From Streptomyces sp. LUP47B (GTDB lineage Bacteria; Actinomycetota; Actinomycetes; Streptomycetales; Streptomycetaceae), in contig NZ_MJAH01000021.1 in NCBI RefSeq assembly GCF_001746295.1, forward strand, positions 62,001-126,000: a stretch of 64,000 nucleotides of DNA. Reading direction: 5' to 3'. Each line of letters begins with the position of its first letter. Within the stretch, counting starts at the first letter, position 1. Below, one piece after another: positions 8,181 through 18,778 of the stretch. The position numbers were made by a program, and so were the translations under genes. The notes under the pieces are model-generated. The model worked only from the letters and a program-made list of their open reading frames with translations. It was not told the origin of the DNA and searched no databases.

Positions 8181-8726
8181 ATGAGCCAGATGCTCATTCT
8201 GGCGGCCGAGGCGAAGGAAAACCCCCTCGTCCCGCCGATCCCCGAGCTCGTCATCGGCCTGATCGCCTTCGTCATCGTCTTCGGCTTCCTCGCCAAGAAG
8301 CTCCTCCCGAACATCAACAAGGTTCTGGACGAGCGTCGTGAGGCCATCGAGGGCGGTATCGAGAAGGCCGAGGCCGCGCAGACCGAGGCCCAGAGCGTCC
8401 TTGAGCAGTACAAGGCACAGCTCGCCGAGGCCCGCCACGAGGCTGCGCGCCTGCGCCAGGAGGCTCAGGAGCAGGGCGCCACGCTCATCGCCGAGATGCG
8501 CGCGGAAGGCCAGCGGCAGCGCGAGGAGATCGTCGCCGCCGGTCACGCGCAGATCGAGGCCGACCGCAAGGCCGCCGCGTCCGCGCTGCGCCAGGACGTC
8601 GGCAAGCTCGCCACCGACCTGGCCGGCAAGCTCGTCGGTGAGTCCCTCGAGGACCACGCCCGGCAGAGCCGCGTGATCGACCGCTTCCTCGGTGACCTCG
8701 AGGAGAAGGCCGAGGCCGCGCGATGA
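8181..8726 (+). CDS. atpF: ATP synthase F0 subunit b
   Basis: Peripheral-stalk subunit of 181 residues with one transmembrane segment (about residues 20-40) followed by a long Ala/Glu/Arg-rich helix that dimerises as a coiled coil and contacts delta and alpha. Start ATG at 8181 follows a GAAAGG-type ribosome site. Its stop overlaps the atpH start as ATGA, so b and delta are translationally coupled. Confidence 0.96.
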   Translation: MSQMLILAAEAKENPLVPPIPELVIGLIAFVIVFGFLAKKLLPNINKVLDERREAIEGGIEKAEAAQTEAQSVLEQYKAQLAEARHEAARLRQEAQEQGATLIAEMRAEGQRQREEIVAAGHAQIEADRKAAASALRQDVGKLATDLAGKLVGESLEDHARQSRVIDRFLGDLEEKAEAAR

Positions 8727-9538
8727 ACGGAGCGAGCCGCGATGCCCTGGCAGCCGCACGCGAGCGTCTCGACGCGCTGACGGACAACACGTCCGTGGAC
8801 GCCGGCTCGCTCGCCGACGAGCTGGCCGCCGTCACCGCGCTGCTCGACCGCGAGGTGTCGCTGCGTCGGGTCCTGACCGACCCGGCGCAGCCCGGCGAGG
8901 CCAAGGCCGAACTGGCCCGGCGCCTGATCGGCACGCAGGTCGGCGGTCCCACCACCGACCTGGTGTCCGGCATGGTGCGCTCCCGCTGGTCGCGCTCGCG
9001 TGACCTGGTGGACGCGCTGGAGGAGCTGGCCGACGCCGCCGACCTCACCGCCGCGCAGCAGCGGGGCAAGCTCGACAACGTCGAGGACGAGCTGTTCCGG
9101 TTCGGCCGGATCGTCGCCTCGAACACCGAGCTGCGCGCCGCGCTGACCGACCGCGCCGCAACGGCCCCGGCCAAGCGTGGGCTGCTCGGCAGCCTGCTTG
9201 GCGGCCGCGCCGATGCGACGACCGAACGTCTGGTGACGCGCCTTGTGGCCGCGCCCCGGGGACGTAGCCTGGAGGCGGGCCTCGAGTCCCTGTCCAAGCT
9301 CGCCGCCGAGCGCCGGGACCGCATGGTGGCCGTCGTCACCTCGGCGGTTCCGCTGAGCGACCAGCAGAAGCAGCGTCTGGGCGGTGCCCTGGCGAAGCTC
9401 TACGGCCGCCAGATGCACCTCAACCTCGACGTGGACCCCGAGGTCCTCGGCGGGATCCGGGTGCAGGTCGGCGACGAGGTCATCAACGGCTCGATCGCGG
9501 ACCGCATCGAGGACGCCGGCCGCCGCCTGGCGGGCTGA
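8723..9538 (+). CDS. atpH: ATP synthase F1 subunit delta
   Basis: Joins the peripheral stalk to the top of the alpha3beta3 head. At 271 residues it is longer than the ~180 residues of most bacteria; the extra N-terminal ~90 residues are normal for Streptomyces and recall the b-delta fusion of mycobacteria. The C-terminal region carries the conserved GGIRVQVGDEVINGS-like segment. ATG at 8723 overlaps the atpF stop. Confidence 0.95.
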   Translation: MNGASRDALAAARERLDALTDNTSVDAGSLADELAAVTALLDREVSLRRVLTDPAQPGEAKAELARRLIGTQVGGPTTDLVSGMVRSRWSRSRDLVDALEELADAADLTAAQQRGKLDNVEDELFRFGRIVASNTELRAALTDRAATAPAKRGLLGSLLGGRADATTERLVTRLVAAPRGRSLEAGLESLSKLAAERRDRMVAVVTSAVPLSDQQKQRLGGALAKLYGRQMHLNLDVDPEVLGGIRVQVGDEVINGSIADRIEDAGRRLAG

Positions 9539-9663
9539 CAGCAACTTCATAGCAGTACGTACTTACGACGGCCCTGGTTGGGCCGTACATGAAGAATCCT
9601 GGGGGCCGACCCCAGACCCCCAAAGTGAAACTTCGGGCCCAACAAGGAGAGCAGGGAACCCAG

Positions 9664-11256
9664 ATGGCGGAGCTCACGATCCGGCCGGAGGAGATCCGGG
9701 ACGCGCTGGAGAACTTCGTCCAGTCGTACAAGCCGGACGCGGCCTCGCGCGAGGAGGTCGGTACGGTCACCCTTGCCGGCGACGGCATCGCGAAGGTCGA
9801 GGGTCTGCCCTCGGCCATGGCCAACGAACTGCTGAAGTTCGAGGACGGCACCCTCGGCCTCGCGCTCAACCTGGAAGAGCGCGAGATCGGCTGCGTCGTC
9901 CTCGGTGAGTTCAGCGGCATCGAGGAGGGTCAGCCGGTCTCCCGTACCGGTGAGGTCCTCTCCGTGGCCGTCGGCGAGGGCTACCTCGGCCGCGTCGTCG
10001 ACCCGCTCGGCAACCCGATCGACGGCCTCGGCGAGATCGAGACCAGCGGTCGTCGCGCGCTTGAGCTGCAGGCTCCGGGCGTCATGGCCCGTAAGTCGGT
10101 GCACGAGCCGATGGAGACCGGCTACAAGGCCGTCGACGCGATGACCCCGATCGGCCGCGGCCAGCGTCAGCTGGTCATCGGTGACCGTCAGACCGGCAAG
10201 ACCGCCCTGGCCGTCGACACGATCATCAACCAGCGCGACAACTGGCGTTCCGGCGACCCGAAGAAGCAGGTCCGCTGCGTCTACGTCGCCATCGGTCAGA
10301 AGGGCTCGACCATCGCCTCCGTGCGTGGCGCCCTGGAAGAGGCCGGCGCGCTGGAGTACACGACCATCGTCGCCGCCCCGGCGTCCGACCCGGCCGGCTT
10401 CAAGTACCTGGCGCCGTACACCGGTTCGGCCATCGGCCAGCAGTGGATGTACGAGGGCAAGCACGTCCTCATCATCTTCGACGACCTCTCGAAGCAGGCC
10501 GACGCCTATCGCGCCGTGTCCCTTCTGCTGCGTCGCCCGCCGGGGCGTGAGGCCTACCCGGGTGACGTCTTCTACCTGCACTCCCGTCTGCTGGAGCGCT
10601 GCGCCAAGCTCTCCGACGAGCTGGGTGCCGGCTCGATGACCGGTCTGCCGATCGTCGAGACCAAGGCCAACGACGTCTCGGCGTTCATCCCGACCAACGT
10701 CATCTCCATCACCGACGGCCAGTGCTTCCTGGAGTCGGACCTGTTCAACGCCGGTCAGCGCCCCGCGCTGAACGTCGGTATCTCCGTCTCCCGAGTCGGT
10801 GGTTCCGCGCAGCACAAGGCGATGAAGCAGGTTTCCGGCCGTCTGCGCCTGGACCTCGCGCAGTACCGTGAGCTGGAGGCGTTCGCCGCCTTCGGTTCCG
10901 ACCTGGACGCCGCGTCGAAGGCGCAGCTGGAGCGCGGTCAGCGACTGGTCGAGCTGCTCAAGCAGGCTCAGTACCAGCCGATGGCCACCGAGGACCAGGT
11001 CGTCTCCATCTGGGCGGCCACCACCGGCAAGCTGGACGAGGTCCCGGTCTCCGACATCCGCCGCTTCGAGAAGGAGCTGCTGGAGTACCTGCACCGCAAG
11101 GAGCAGGGCCTCATGACCTCCATCAAGGAGGGCGGCAAGATGTCGGACGACACGCTCACCGCCATCGCCGACGGCATCGCGGAGTTCAAGAAGCAGTTCG
11201 AGACCTCGGACGGCAAGCTTCTCGGCGAAGACGCGCCGGCCGCCACGGCCAAGTGA
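9664..11256 (+). CDS. atpA: ATP synthase F1 subunit alpha
   Basis: Non-catalytic nucleotide-binding subunit, 530 residues. It shows the beta-barrel N-terminal domain, the Walker A motif GDRQTGKT at residues 173-180, the Walker B strand LIIFDDLSK, and the alpha signature PALNVGISVSRVGGSAQ. The ATG at 9664 gives the usual alpha N terminus (MAELTIRPEEI); an in-frame ATG at 9589 would add a non-conserved stretch. The 125-bp gap after atpH carries a small hairpin and an AAGGAG about 13 nt from the start. Confidence 0.97.
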   Translation: MAELTIRPEEIRDALENFVQSYKPDAASREEVGTVTLAGDGIAKVEGLPSAMANELLKFEDGTLGLALNLEEREIGCVVLGEFSGIEEGQPVSRTGEVLSVAVGEGYLGRVVDPLGNPIDGLGEIETSGRRALELQAPGVMARKSVHEPMETGYKAVDAMTPIGRGQRQLVIGDRQTGKTALAVDTIINQRDNWRSGDPKKQVRCVYVAIGQKGSTIASVRGALEEAGALEYTTIVAAPASDPAGFKYLAPYTGSAIGQQWMYEGKHVLIIFDDLSKQADAYRAVSLLLRRPPGREAYPGDVFYLHSRLLERCAKLSDELGAGSMTGLPIVETKANDVSAFIPTNVISITDGQCFLESDLFNAGQRPALNVGISVSRVGGSAQHKAMKQVSGRLRLDLAQYRELEAFAAFGSDLDAASKAQLERGQRLVELLKQAQYQPMATEDQVVSIWAATTGKLDEVPVSDIRRFEKELLEYLHRKEQGLMTSIKEGGKMSDDTLTAIADGIAEFKKQFETSDGKLLGEDAPAATAK

Positions 11257-11276
11257 CGACGGAAGGGACCTGACTC

Positions 11277-12194
11277 ATGGGAGCCCAGCTCCGGGTCTAC
11301 AAGCGTCGCATCCGATCCGTCACCGCGACCAAGAAGATCACCAAGGCGATGGAGATGATCGCCGCCTCGCGCGTCGTCAAGGCGCAGCGCAAGGTGGCGG
11401 CGTCCACGCCGTACGCGCAGGAACTGACGCGTGCGGTCACGGCGGTCGGTACCGGCTCGAACACGAAGCACCCGCTGACCACGCAGGCCGAGACGGTCGT
11501 GCGGTCCGCGGTGTTGCTCCTGACGAGCGACCGTGGTCTTGCCGGTGCCTTCAACTCCAGCGCCATCAAGACGGCGGAGAAGCTCACCGAGCGGCTGGAG
11601 CGCGAGGGCAAGGAGGTCGAGATCTACATCGTCGGCCGCCGTGGTGTCGCGCACTACAACTTCCGTGAGCGCAAGATCACGGAGTCGTGGGGCGGCTTCA
11701 CCGACCAGCCCACGTACGCGGACGCCAAGAAGGTCGCGGCGCCGCTGATCGAGGCCATCGAGAAGGACACGGCCGAGGGCGGCGTGGACGAGCTCCACAT
11801 CGTCTTCACCGAGTTCGTCTCGATGATGACGCAGACGGCGCTCGACGACCGTCTGCTCCCGCTCAGCCTCGAAGACGTGGCGAAGGATGCCGCCCCCCAG
11901 GGCGAGATCCTCCCGTTGTACGACTTCGAGCCCTCGGCGGAGGACGTCCTCGACGCCCTTCTGCCGCGCTACGTGGAGAGCCGTATCTACAACGCGCTGC
12001 TCCAGTCGGCCGCCTCCAAGCACGCCGCCACGCGGCGCGCGATGAAGTCGGCCACCGACAACGCGGGAGACCTGATCACCAGCCTCTCCCGACTTGCCAA
12101 CGCGGCCCGCCAGGCCGAAATCACCCAGGAAATCAGCGAGATCGTCGGCGGCTCCGCAGCCCTGGCCGACGCGTCCGCGGGGAGTGACAGGTAA
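11277..12194 (+). CDS. atpG: ATP synthase F1 subunit gamma
   Basis: Central rotating shaft, 305 residues. The N-terminal coiled-coil helix begins GAQLRVYKRRIRSV and the C-terminal helix contains ALLQSAASKHAATRRAMKSATDNA, both inserted into the alpha3beta3 cavity. Length is slightly above the E. coli gamma, as usual in actinobacteria. A GGAAGGGA ribosome site lies 7 nt before the ATG. The atpD start overlaps its stop (TAATG). Confidence 0.96.
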   Translation: MGAQLRVYKRRIRSVTATKKITKAMEMIAASRVVKAQRKVAASTPYAQELTRAVTAVGTGSNTKHPLTTQAETVVRSAVLLLTSDRGLAGAFNSSAIKTAEKLTERLEREGKEVEIYIVGRRGVAHYNFRERKITESWGGFTDQPTYADAKKVAAPLIEAIEKDTAEGGVDELHIVFTEFVSMMTQTALDDRLLPLSLEDVAKDAAPQGEILPLYDFEPSAEDVLDALLPRYVESRIYNALLQSAASKHAATRRAMKSATDNAGDLITSLSRLANAARQAEITQEISEIVGGSAALADASAGSDR

Positions 12195-13630
12195 TGACGA
12201 CGACAGTTGAGACGGCCGTTGCCACGGGCCGCGTCGCCCGGGTCATCGGCCCGGTCGTCGACGTGGAGTTCCCCGTCGACGCGATGCCGGAGATCTACAA
12301 CGCTCTGCACGTCGAGGTGGCCGACCCGGCCCTCGACGGCGCGAAGAAGACGCTGACCCTGGAGGTCGCCCAGCACCTGGGTGACGGCCTGGTCCGCACC
12401 ATCTCCATGCAGCCCACCGACGGTCTGGTCCGCCAGGCCGCGGTCACCGACACGGGTGCCTCCATCACCGTGCCGGTCGGCGACTTCACCAAGGGCAAGG
12501 TGTTCAACACCCTCGGTGAGGTGCTGAACACCGACGAGAAGTACGAGGGCGAGCGCTGGGGCATCCACCGCAAGGCTCCGAACTTCGACGAGCTCGAGTC
12601 GAAGACCGAGATGTTCGAGACCGGCGTCAAGGTCATCGACCTTCTCACCCCGTACGTCAAGGGTGGAAAGATCGGTCTGTTCGGTGGTGCCGGCGTCGGC
12701 AAGACGGTGCTCATCCAGGAGATGATCTACCGCGTCGCCAACAACCACGACGGTGTCTCCGTGTTCGCCGGTGTCGGTGAGCGCACGCGTGAGGGCAACG
12801 ACCTCATCGAGGAGATGGCGGAGTCGGGCGTCATCGACAAGACCGCGCTGGTCTTCGGTCAGATGGACGAGCCCCCGGGCACCCGTCTGCGCGTGGCCCT
12901 CGCCGGTCTGACCATGGCGGAGTACTTCCGCGATGTGCAGAAGCAGGACGTGCTGTTCTTCATCGACAACATCTTCCGCTTCACGCAGGCCGGTTCCGAG
13001 GTCTCGACCCTGCTCGGCCGGATGCCCTCCGCGGTGGGCTACCAGCCGAACCTGGCCGACGAGATGGGTCTCCTCCAGGAGCGCATCACCTCGACCCGTG
13101 GTCACTCGATCACCTCGATGCAGGCGATCTACGTCCCCGCGGACGACCTGACCGACCCGGCCCCGGCCACCACGTTCGCCCACCTCGACGCGACGACGGT
13201 GCTGTCCCGTCCGATCTCCGAGAAGGGCATCTACCCGGCCGTGGACCCGCTGGACTCCACGTCCCGGATCCTGGACCCGCGCTACATCTCGGCGGACCAC
13301 TACAACACGGCCATGCGTGTCAAGGGGGTCCTGCAGAAGTACAAGGACCTCCAGGACATCATCGCGATCCTGGGTATCGACGAGCTCGGCGAGGAGGACA
13401 AGCTGGTCGTCCAGCGTGCCCGCCGCGTGGAGCGCTTCCTGTCCCAGAACACCCACGTCGCCAAGCAGTTCACCGGCGTGGACGGCTCGGACGTGCCGCT
13501 GGACGAGTCGATCACCGCGTTCAACGCGATCATCGACGGCGACTACGACCACTTCCCGGAGCAGGCGTTCTTCCTGTGCGGTGGCATCGAGGACCTCAAG
13601 GCCAACGCCAAGGAGCTCGGCGTCTCCTGA
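12194..13630 (+). CDS. atpD: ATP synthase F1 subunit beta
   Basis: Catalytic subunit, 478 residues. Walker A is GGAGVGKT at residues 164-171, the catalytic glutamate lies in GERTREGNDL, Walker B is VLFFIDNIFRF, and the DELSEED-like lever is DELGEEDK. The start codon shares one base with the atpG stop, implying coupled translation. Confidence 0.98.
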   Translation: MTTTVETAVATGRVARVIGPVVDVEFPVDAMPEIYNALHVEVADPALDGAKKTLTLEVAQHLGDGLVRTISMQPTDGLVRQAAVTDTGASITVPVGDFTKGKVFNTLGEVLNTDEKYEGERWGIHRKAPNFDELESKTEMFETGVKVIDLLTPYVKGGKIGLFGGAGVGKTVLIQEMIYRVANNHDGVSVFAGVGERTREGNDLIEEMAESGVIDKTALVFGQMDEPPGTRLRVALAGLTMAEYFRDVQKQDVLFFIDNIFRFTQAGSEVSTLLGRMPSAVGYQPNLADEMGLLQERITSTRGHSITSMQAIYVPADDLTDPAPATTFAHLDATTVLSRPISEKGIYPAVDPLDSTSRILDPRYISADHYNTAMRVKGVLQKYKDLQDIIAILGIDELGEEDKLVVQRARRVERFLSQNTHVAKQFTGVDGSDVPLDESITAFNAIIDGDYDHFPEQAFFLCGGIEDLKANAKELGVS

Positions 13631-13668
13631 AGCCACTGAGTTCTGAGTGAACCCTGTGGTTCACGCTT

Positions 13669-13696
13669 GAGGGGGCGGGGTACGTCCCGCCCCCTC
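13669..13696. terminator. Strong hairpin between atpD and atpC
   Basis: An 11-bp GC-rich perfect stem (GAGGGGGCGGG with CCCGCCCCCTC) and a 6-nt loop lie 40 bp after the atpD stop. A second smaller hairpin follows near 13720-13738. There is no T-tract, as usual for Streptomyces. It could act as a terminator, attenuator or RNA stabiliser that sets atpC expression apart. Confidence 0.6.
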
Positions 13697-13847
13697 ATTC
13701 ACGCCCACTGCCGCATCTCCTGGGGGACAACCCCCAGACCCCCGGCCGCGTTCCGGGGTGGGCCCCGACACCTTGGTGCTCGGCGCCCTACTAGACTTGC
13801 CAATAACACCCGGCGATGAGAGTCGGGTGGTGACCCGAGGAGCCACC

Positions 13848-14222
13848 TTGGCTGCTGAGCTGCACGTCGCGCTGGTCGCGGCCGACCGAGAGGTCTGGTC
13901 CGGCGAGGCCACCCTGGTCGTCGCGCGCACCACGTCCGGCGACATCGGCGTCATGCCCGGTCACCAGCCGCTGCTCGGTGTGCTGGAGTCGGGCCCGGTG
14001 ACCATCCGTACGAGTGATGGTGGAACGGTCGTCGCCGCGGTGCACGGCGGTTTCATCTCGTTCGCGGACAACAAGCTGTCGCTGCTGGCCGAGATCGCCG
14101 AGCTGTCGGACGAGATCGACGTCCAGCGCGCGGAGCGGGAGCTGGAGCGCGCGAAGGCGGAGGGCGACGCCGCCGCCGAGCGTCGCGCGGACGTACGACT
14201 GCGTGCGGCGACGTCGCGCTGA
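13848..14222 (+). CDS. atpC: ATP synthase F1 subunit epsilon
   Basis: Rotor subunit that contacts the c-ring and can inhibit ATP hydrolysis. The 124-residue product has an N-terminal beta-sandwich with the GDIGVMPGHQPLL motif (about residues 29-41) and a short C-terminal Ala/Glu/Arg helical region. The TTG start at 13848 is preferred because GAGGAG lies 5 nt upstream and it gives the standard MAAELHV N terminus; an in-frame ATG at 13758 would add 30 non-conserved residues. It is 217 bp from atpD, an unusually large gap for this operon. Confidence 0.94.
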   Translation: MAAELHVALVAADREVWSGEATLVVARTTSGDIGVMPGHQPLLGVLESGPVTIRTSDGGTVVAAVHGGFISFADNKLSLLAEIAELSDEIDVQRAERELERAKAEGDAAAERRADVRLRAATSR

Positions 14223-14364
14223 ACCAGCGCGGAGCCGTATGACGTTCCTCAGCCGCGGCCGGCACCGGAGTGATCCGGAGCCGGTCGCGGCTGAGGCAGA
14301 TCTGGATGTTTTTTCCGTTCCGTTACCTATTGAAGGTACCTAGGAGACGAGGAGGTCGGTGTCG

Positions 14365-14811
14365 ATGGTCCTCGCTCTGACTGTGTGCGGAATCGTCGTG
14401 GCCCTGGTGGTGCTGGGGCTGTTCGTCTTCGGTCTGCGGCGCAGACTCATCCAGCGCTCCGGCGGCACCTTCGACTGTTCCCTGCGCTGGGACGTGCCGG
14501 AGAAGACCGACACCAGCGGCAAAGGCTGGAGCTACGGCGTCGCCCGCTACAACGGTGACCGCGTCGAGTGGTACCGCGTCTTCTCCTACGCCTATCGCCC
14601 GCGCCGGGTGCTGGAGCGCGCCGCGATCGAGGTCGCCGGCCGCCGTCTCCCCGACGGGGAGGAGGAGATGGCCCTCCTCTCCGACGCCGTGATCCTGACC
14701 TGTGTGCACCGGGGCACGCGTCTCGAACTCGCCATGAGCGACGACGCGCTGACCGGTTTCCTCGCGTGGCTGGAGGCAGCCCCGCCCGGACAGCGAGTGA
14801 ATGTGGCGTAG
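14365..14811 (+). CDS. DUF2550 family membrane-anchored protein
   Basis: Conserved actinobacterial protein of unknown function, 148 residues. One N-terminal transmembrane helix (about residues 2-22) is followed by RRRL and a soluble domain rich in aromatic and basic residues, placed on the cytoplasmic side by the positive-inside rule. It regularly follows atpC in actinomycetes. The ATG at 14365 has GGAGG 9 nt upstream; a GTG two codons earlier is only 3 nt from that site. The stop codon lies within a perfect hairpin. Confidence 0.85.
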   Translation: MVLALTVCGIVVALVVLGLFVFGLRRRLIQRSGGTFDCSLRWDVPEKTDTSGKGWSYGVARYNGDRVEWYRVFSYAYRPRRVLERAAIEVAGRRLPDGEEEMALLSDAVILTCVHRGTRLELAMSDDALTGFLAWLEAAPPGQRVNVA

Positions 14812-14827
14812 CCACATTCACTCGCTG
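14791..14827 (+). terminator. 17-bp perfect-stem hairpin over the DUF2550 stop codon
   Basis: Perfect inverted repeat with arms 14791-14807 and 14811-14827 and a 3-nt loop; the TAG stop occupies loop and right arm. It is the probable terminator of the atp/DUF2550 transcript and may also limit read-through from the convergent chitinase gene. Confidence 0.8.
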
Positions 14828-14884
14828 GGTGGGGGTCCCCCCGGACGAAGTCTGGGGGAGCGTCAATGTCGCTTGGCGACCCGG

Positions 14885-16708
<1,824 letters not shown>

Positions 16709-16775
16709 GGTGCGCCTCCTAGGGGAGTTGGGGGCGTGACTGAGCCTTCACACCCACGGTGCCGCGAGAATAGAA

Positions 16776-16808
16776 AGGTCTGGACCACAGGTCAATAGGT
16801 CTGGACCA
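16776..16808 (-). promoter_or_regulatory. Chitinase promoter direct repeats
   Basis: Two identical 12-bp repeats, reading TGGTCCAGACCT on the chitinase strand, at 16776-16787 and 16797-16808, 21 bp start to start (two helical turns). This is the repeat known from Streptomyces chitinase promoters, required for chitin induction and glucose repression. Position, about 70-100 bp upstream of the ATG, places them over the promoter. Confidence 0.85.
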
Positions 16809-16826
16809 CTCTGGTGCAAGACGCAA

Positions 16827-17468
16827 CTAGACGCCCAACTCCTGTGCCAGTACGGCTGCTTGCACCCGACTGCGCAGCTCCAGCTTCCCCAGCAGACGGC
16901 TGACGTGCGTCTTCACCGTGGCCTCCGCCATGTCGAGGCGGCCGGCGATCGCGGCGTTGGACAGGCCCTCCCCGAGACAGGACAGCACCTCGCGTTCCCG
17001 GCGGGTGAGGGTGTCCAGGACCGCCGGGTCGGCGCTCGTCCCGCGGACCGGCCTGGCGGCGAACTCGGCGATCAGACGCCGGGTGACGGCAGGGGTGACG
17101 ATTCCCTCGCCCCGCGCCACCGTGTGCACGGCGGTGATGAGGTCCTTGGCCTCCGTGTTCTTCAGCAGGAAACCGGCGGCCCCGGCCCGCAGGGCCCCGA
17201 ACACGTACTCGTCGAGATCGAAGGTGGTCAGCACCAGGACGTCCGCGAGCCCTTCCCCGACGACCTGCCGCGTCGCCGACACCCCGTCCAGGCGCGGCAT
17301 CTGAACGTCCATCAGCACGAGGTCCGGCCGCAGCTCGCGGGCCAGCGCCACCGCCTGTTCACCGTCCGCCGCCTCGCCGACCACCTCGATGCCGGGGGCG
17401 CTGCGCAGAATGAGGACCAGCCCGGCGCGGACGGCGGACTGGTCCTCGGCGACGAGGACGCGGATCAT
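16827..17468 (-). CDS. NarL/FixJ-type response regulator
   Basis: Two-component transcription factor of 213 residues. The receiver domain (1-120) has the acidic pocket E8/D9, phosphoacceptor D54 in VLMDVQMP and the LLKN lysine near 105. The C-terminal LuxR-type helix-turn-helix (about 148-210) contains LTRREREVL and NAAIAGRLDMAEATVKTHVSRLLGKL. Its ATG overlaps the stop of the sensor kinase gene, so the two are one operon. Its position next to the chitinase promoter recalls chiS/chiR pairs of other Streptomyces chitinases, but sequence gives no proof of that target. Confidence 0.93.
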   Translation of the reverse strand: MIRVLVAEDQSAVRAGLVLILRSAPGIEVVGEAADGEQAVALARELRPDLVLMDVQMPRLDGVSATRQVVGEGLADVLVLTTFDLDEYVFGALRAGAAGFLLKNTEAKDLITAVHTVARGEGIVTPAVTRRLIAEFAARPVRGTSADPAVLDTLTRREREVLSCLGEGLSNAAIAGRLDMAEATVKTHVSRLLGKLELRSRVQAAVLAQELGV

Positions 17469-18628
17469 TCGGGGACTCCTTCACGCAGGGGCAGGGTGGC
17501 GCGTACCGTCCAGTGCGGCCCGTCGGGACCGGCGTCGAACGTGCCGCCGAGCAACGCGGCCCGCTCGCGCATCCCGACCAGCCCGGCGCCGGAGCCGGGG
17601 GCGCGGGGTCCGTCCCGGTCGCCGTACGGACTGCTCACCGTGACGGTCAGCTCGCCGTCCCGCTGGGCGAGGCCCACCGTGACCCGGCCCGGACACGCGT
17701 GCTTGAGGGCGTTGGTCAGGGACTCCTGCACGATGCGGTAGGCGGCGAGTTCGACGGGAGCGGGCACGGCGTCGTGGTGGCGGGCGTCCAGAGTGGCGTC
17801 CAGGCCGTTGGCGCGGGCGCCGTCGACGAGGGCGGTGAGACCGTCGAGGGTCGGGACGGCGGCGGGCTCGTGGTCGCCGGCGCGCAGGATGCCGATCAGC
17901 CGGCGCATCTCGGCGAGCCCGTCGACGCTGTTCTCCCGGATCACCGAGAGGGCCTCCCGGGAGGTCGCGGGGTCGTCGATGGACAGCGCGGCCGTGGAGT
18001 GGATGGCGATCGCCGACAGATGGTTGGCCACCATGTCGTGCAACTCCCGTGCCATTCGGGCGCGTTCGGCGGTGACGGCCTGGGCGCGGTCCATCTCGGC
18101 GAGCAGTGCGGTCTGTTCGGCACGCAGCCGGGCGGCCTCGGCGGCGTCACGGTGGTTGCGCACGATCCACCCGGTGGCGGCGGGCGCGTACGCCACGACC
18201 CCGACGACCACACCGATCAGCAGCGCCTCCGGCACCCGCCACACCGCGAACGGCACCAGCGTCCCGGCCACGGTCAGCAGCCCGGTGATCCACTGGATGC
18301 GGCGGGCCGAGGCGAGGGGGCCGTACAGCACGGCCGCGTAGACGACGTCGGTGAACATCAGGATCGTGGCGAGATTGCCCTGGGTCACGAGGTCGGCGCA
18401 GATCGCCACGGTGCCGGTCAGCAGGGCCGTGCGGGGCGCCGTCCGGCGCATCAGTTCGCAACCGGCCAGCACGGTGAGCGGTACGAGGACCGGCCAGGGG
18501 CCGTCGAAGAGGGTGATCGGGTCACTGGACGGCCGAGTGCCCAGGCCGATGCCCACCAGCAGCAGACCGCCGAGCAGGCTTCCGACCGCGATGTACACGT
18601 CGAAGCGGTGCGGGCGGGGGAGGGCCAT
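17465..18628 (-). CDS. Sensor histidine kinase (HisKA_3 family)
   Basis: Membrane sensor of 387 residues paired with the adjacent NarL-type regulator. The N-terminal ~170 residues hold about five hydrophobic segments with little extracellular sequence, as in intramembrane-sensing kinases. A coiled linker leads to the H-box ARELHDMVANHLSAIA and a HATPase_c domain with the N-box LTNALKHA and GAGLVGMRERA. The ATG at 18628 is chosen because the hydrophobic region starts soon after; the frame stays open far upstream only because of local repeats. Confidence 0.92.
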   Translation of the reverse strand: MALPRPHRFDVYIAVGSLLGGLLLVGIGLGTRPSSDPITLFDGPWPVLVPLTVLAGCELMRRTAPRTALLTGTVAICADLVTQGNLATILMFTDVVYAAVLYGPLASARRIQWITGLLTVAGTLVPFAVWRVPEALLIGVVVGVVAYAPAATGWIVRNHRDAAEAARLRAEQTALLAEMDRAQAVTAERARMARELHDMVANHLSAIAIHSTAALSIDDPATSREALSVIRENSVDGLAEMRRLIGILRAGDHEPAAVPTLDGLTALVDGARANGLDATLDARHHDAVPAPVELAAYRIVQESLTNALKHACPGRVTVGLAQRDGELTVTVSSPYGDRDGPRAPGSGAGLVGMRERAALLGGTFDAGPDGPHWTVRATLPLREGVPE

Positions 18629-18778
18629 GACTCCATCCAACACGGTGTCCGCACACCGCGCGTGATGCCCGGGAACGGTCCTGGACTGCATCTTTCGATG
18701 TACGGCGGTTTCGTCACCGGCGACGAAGAAAGGGACCGCGCGCGCCGGGAGCCTGGAGAACGGACGAAAGGAGCTGTC

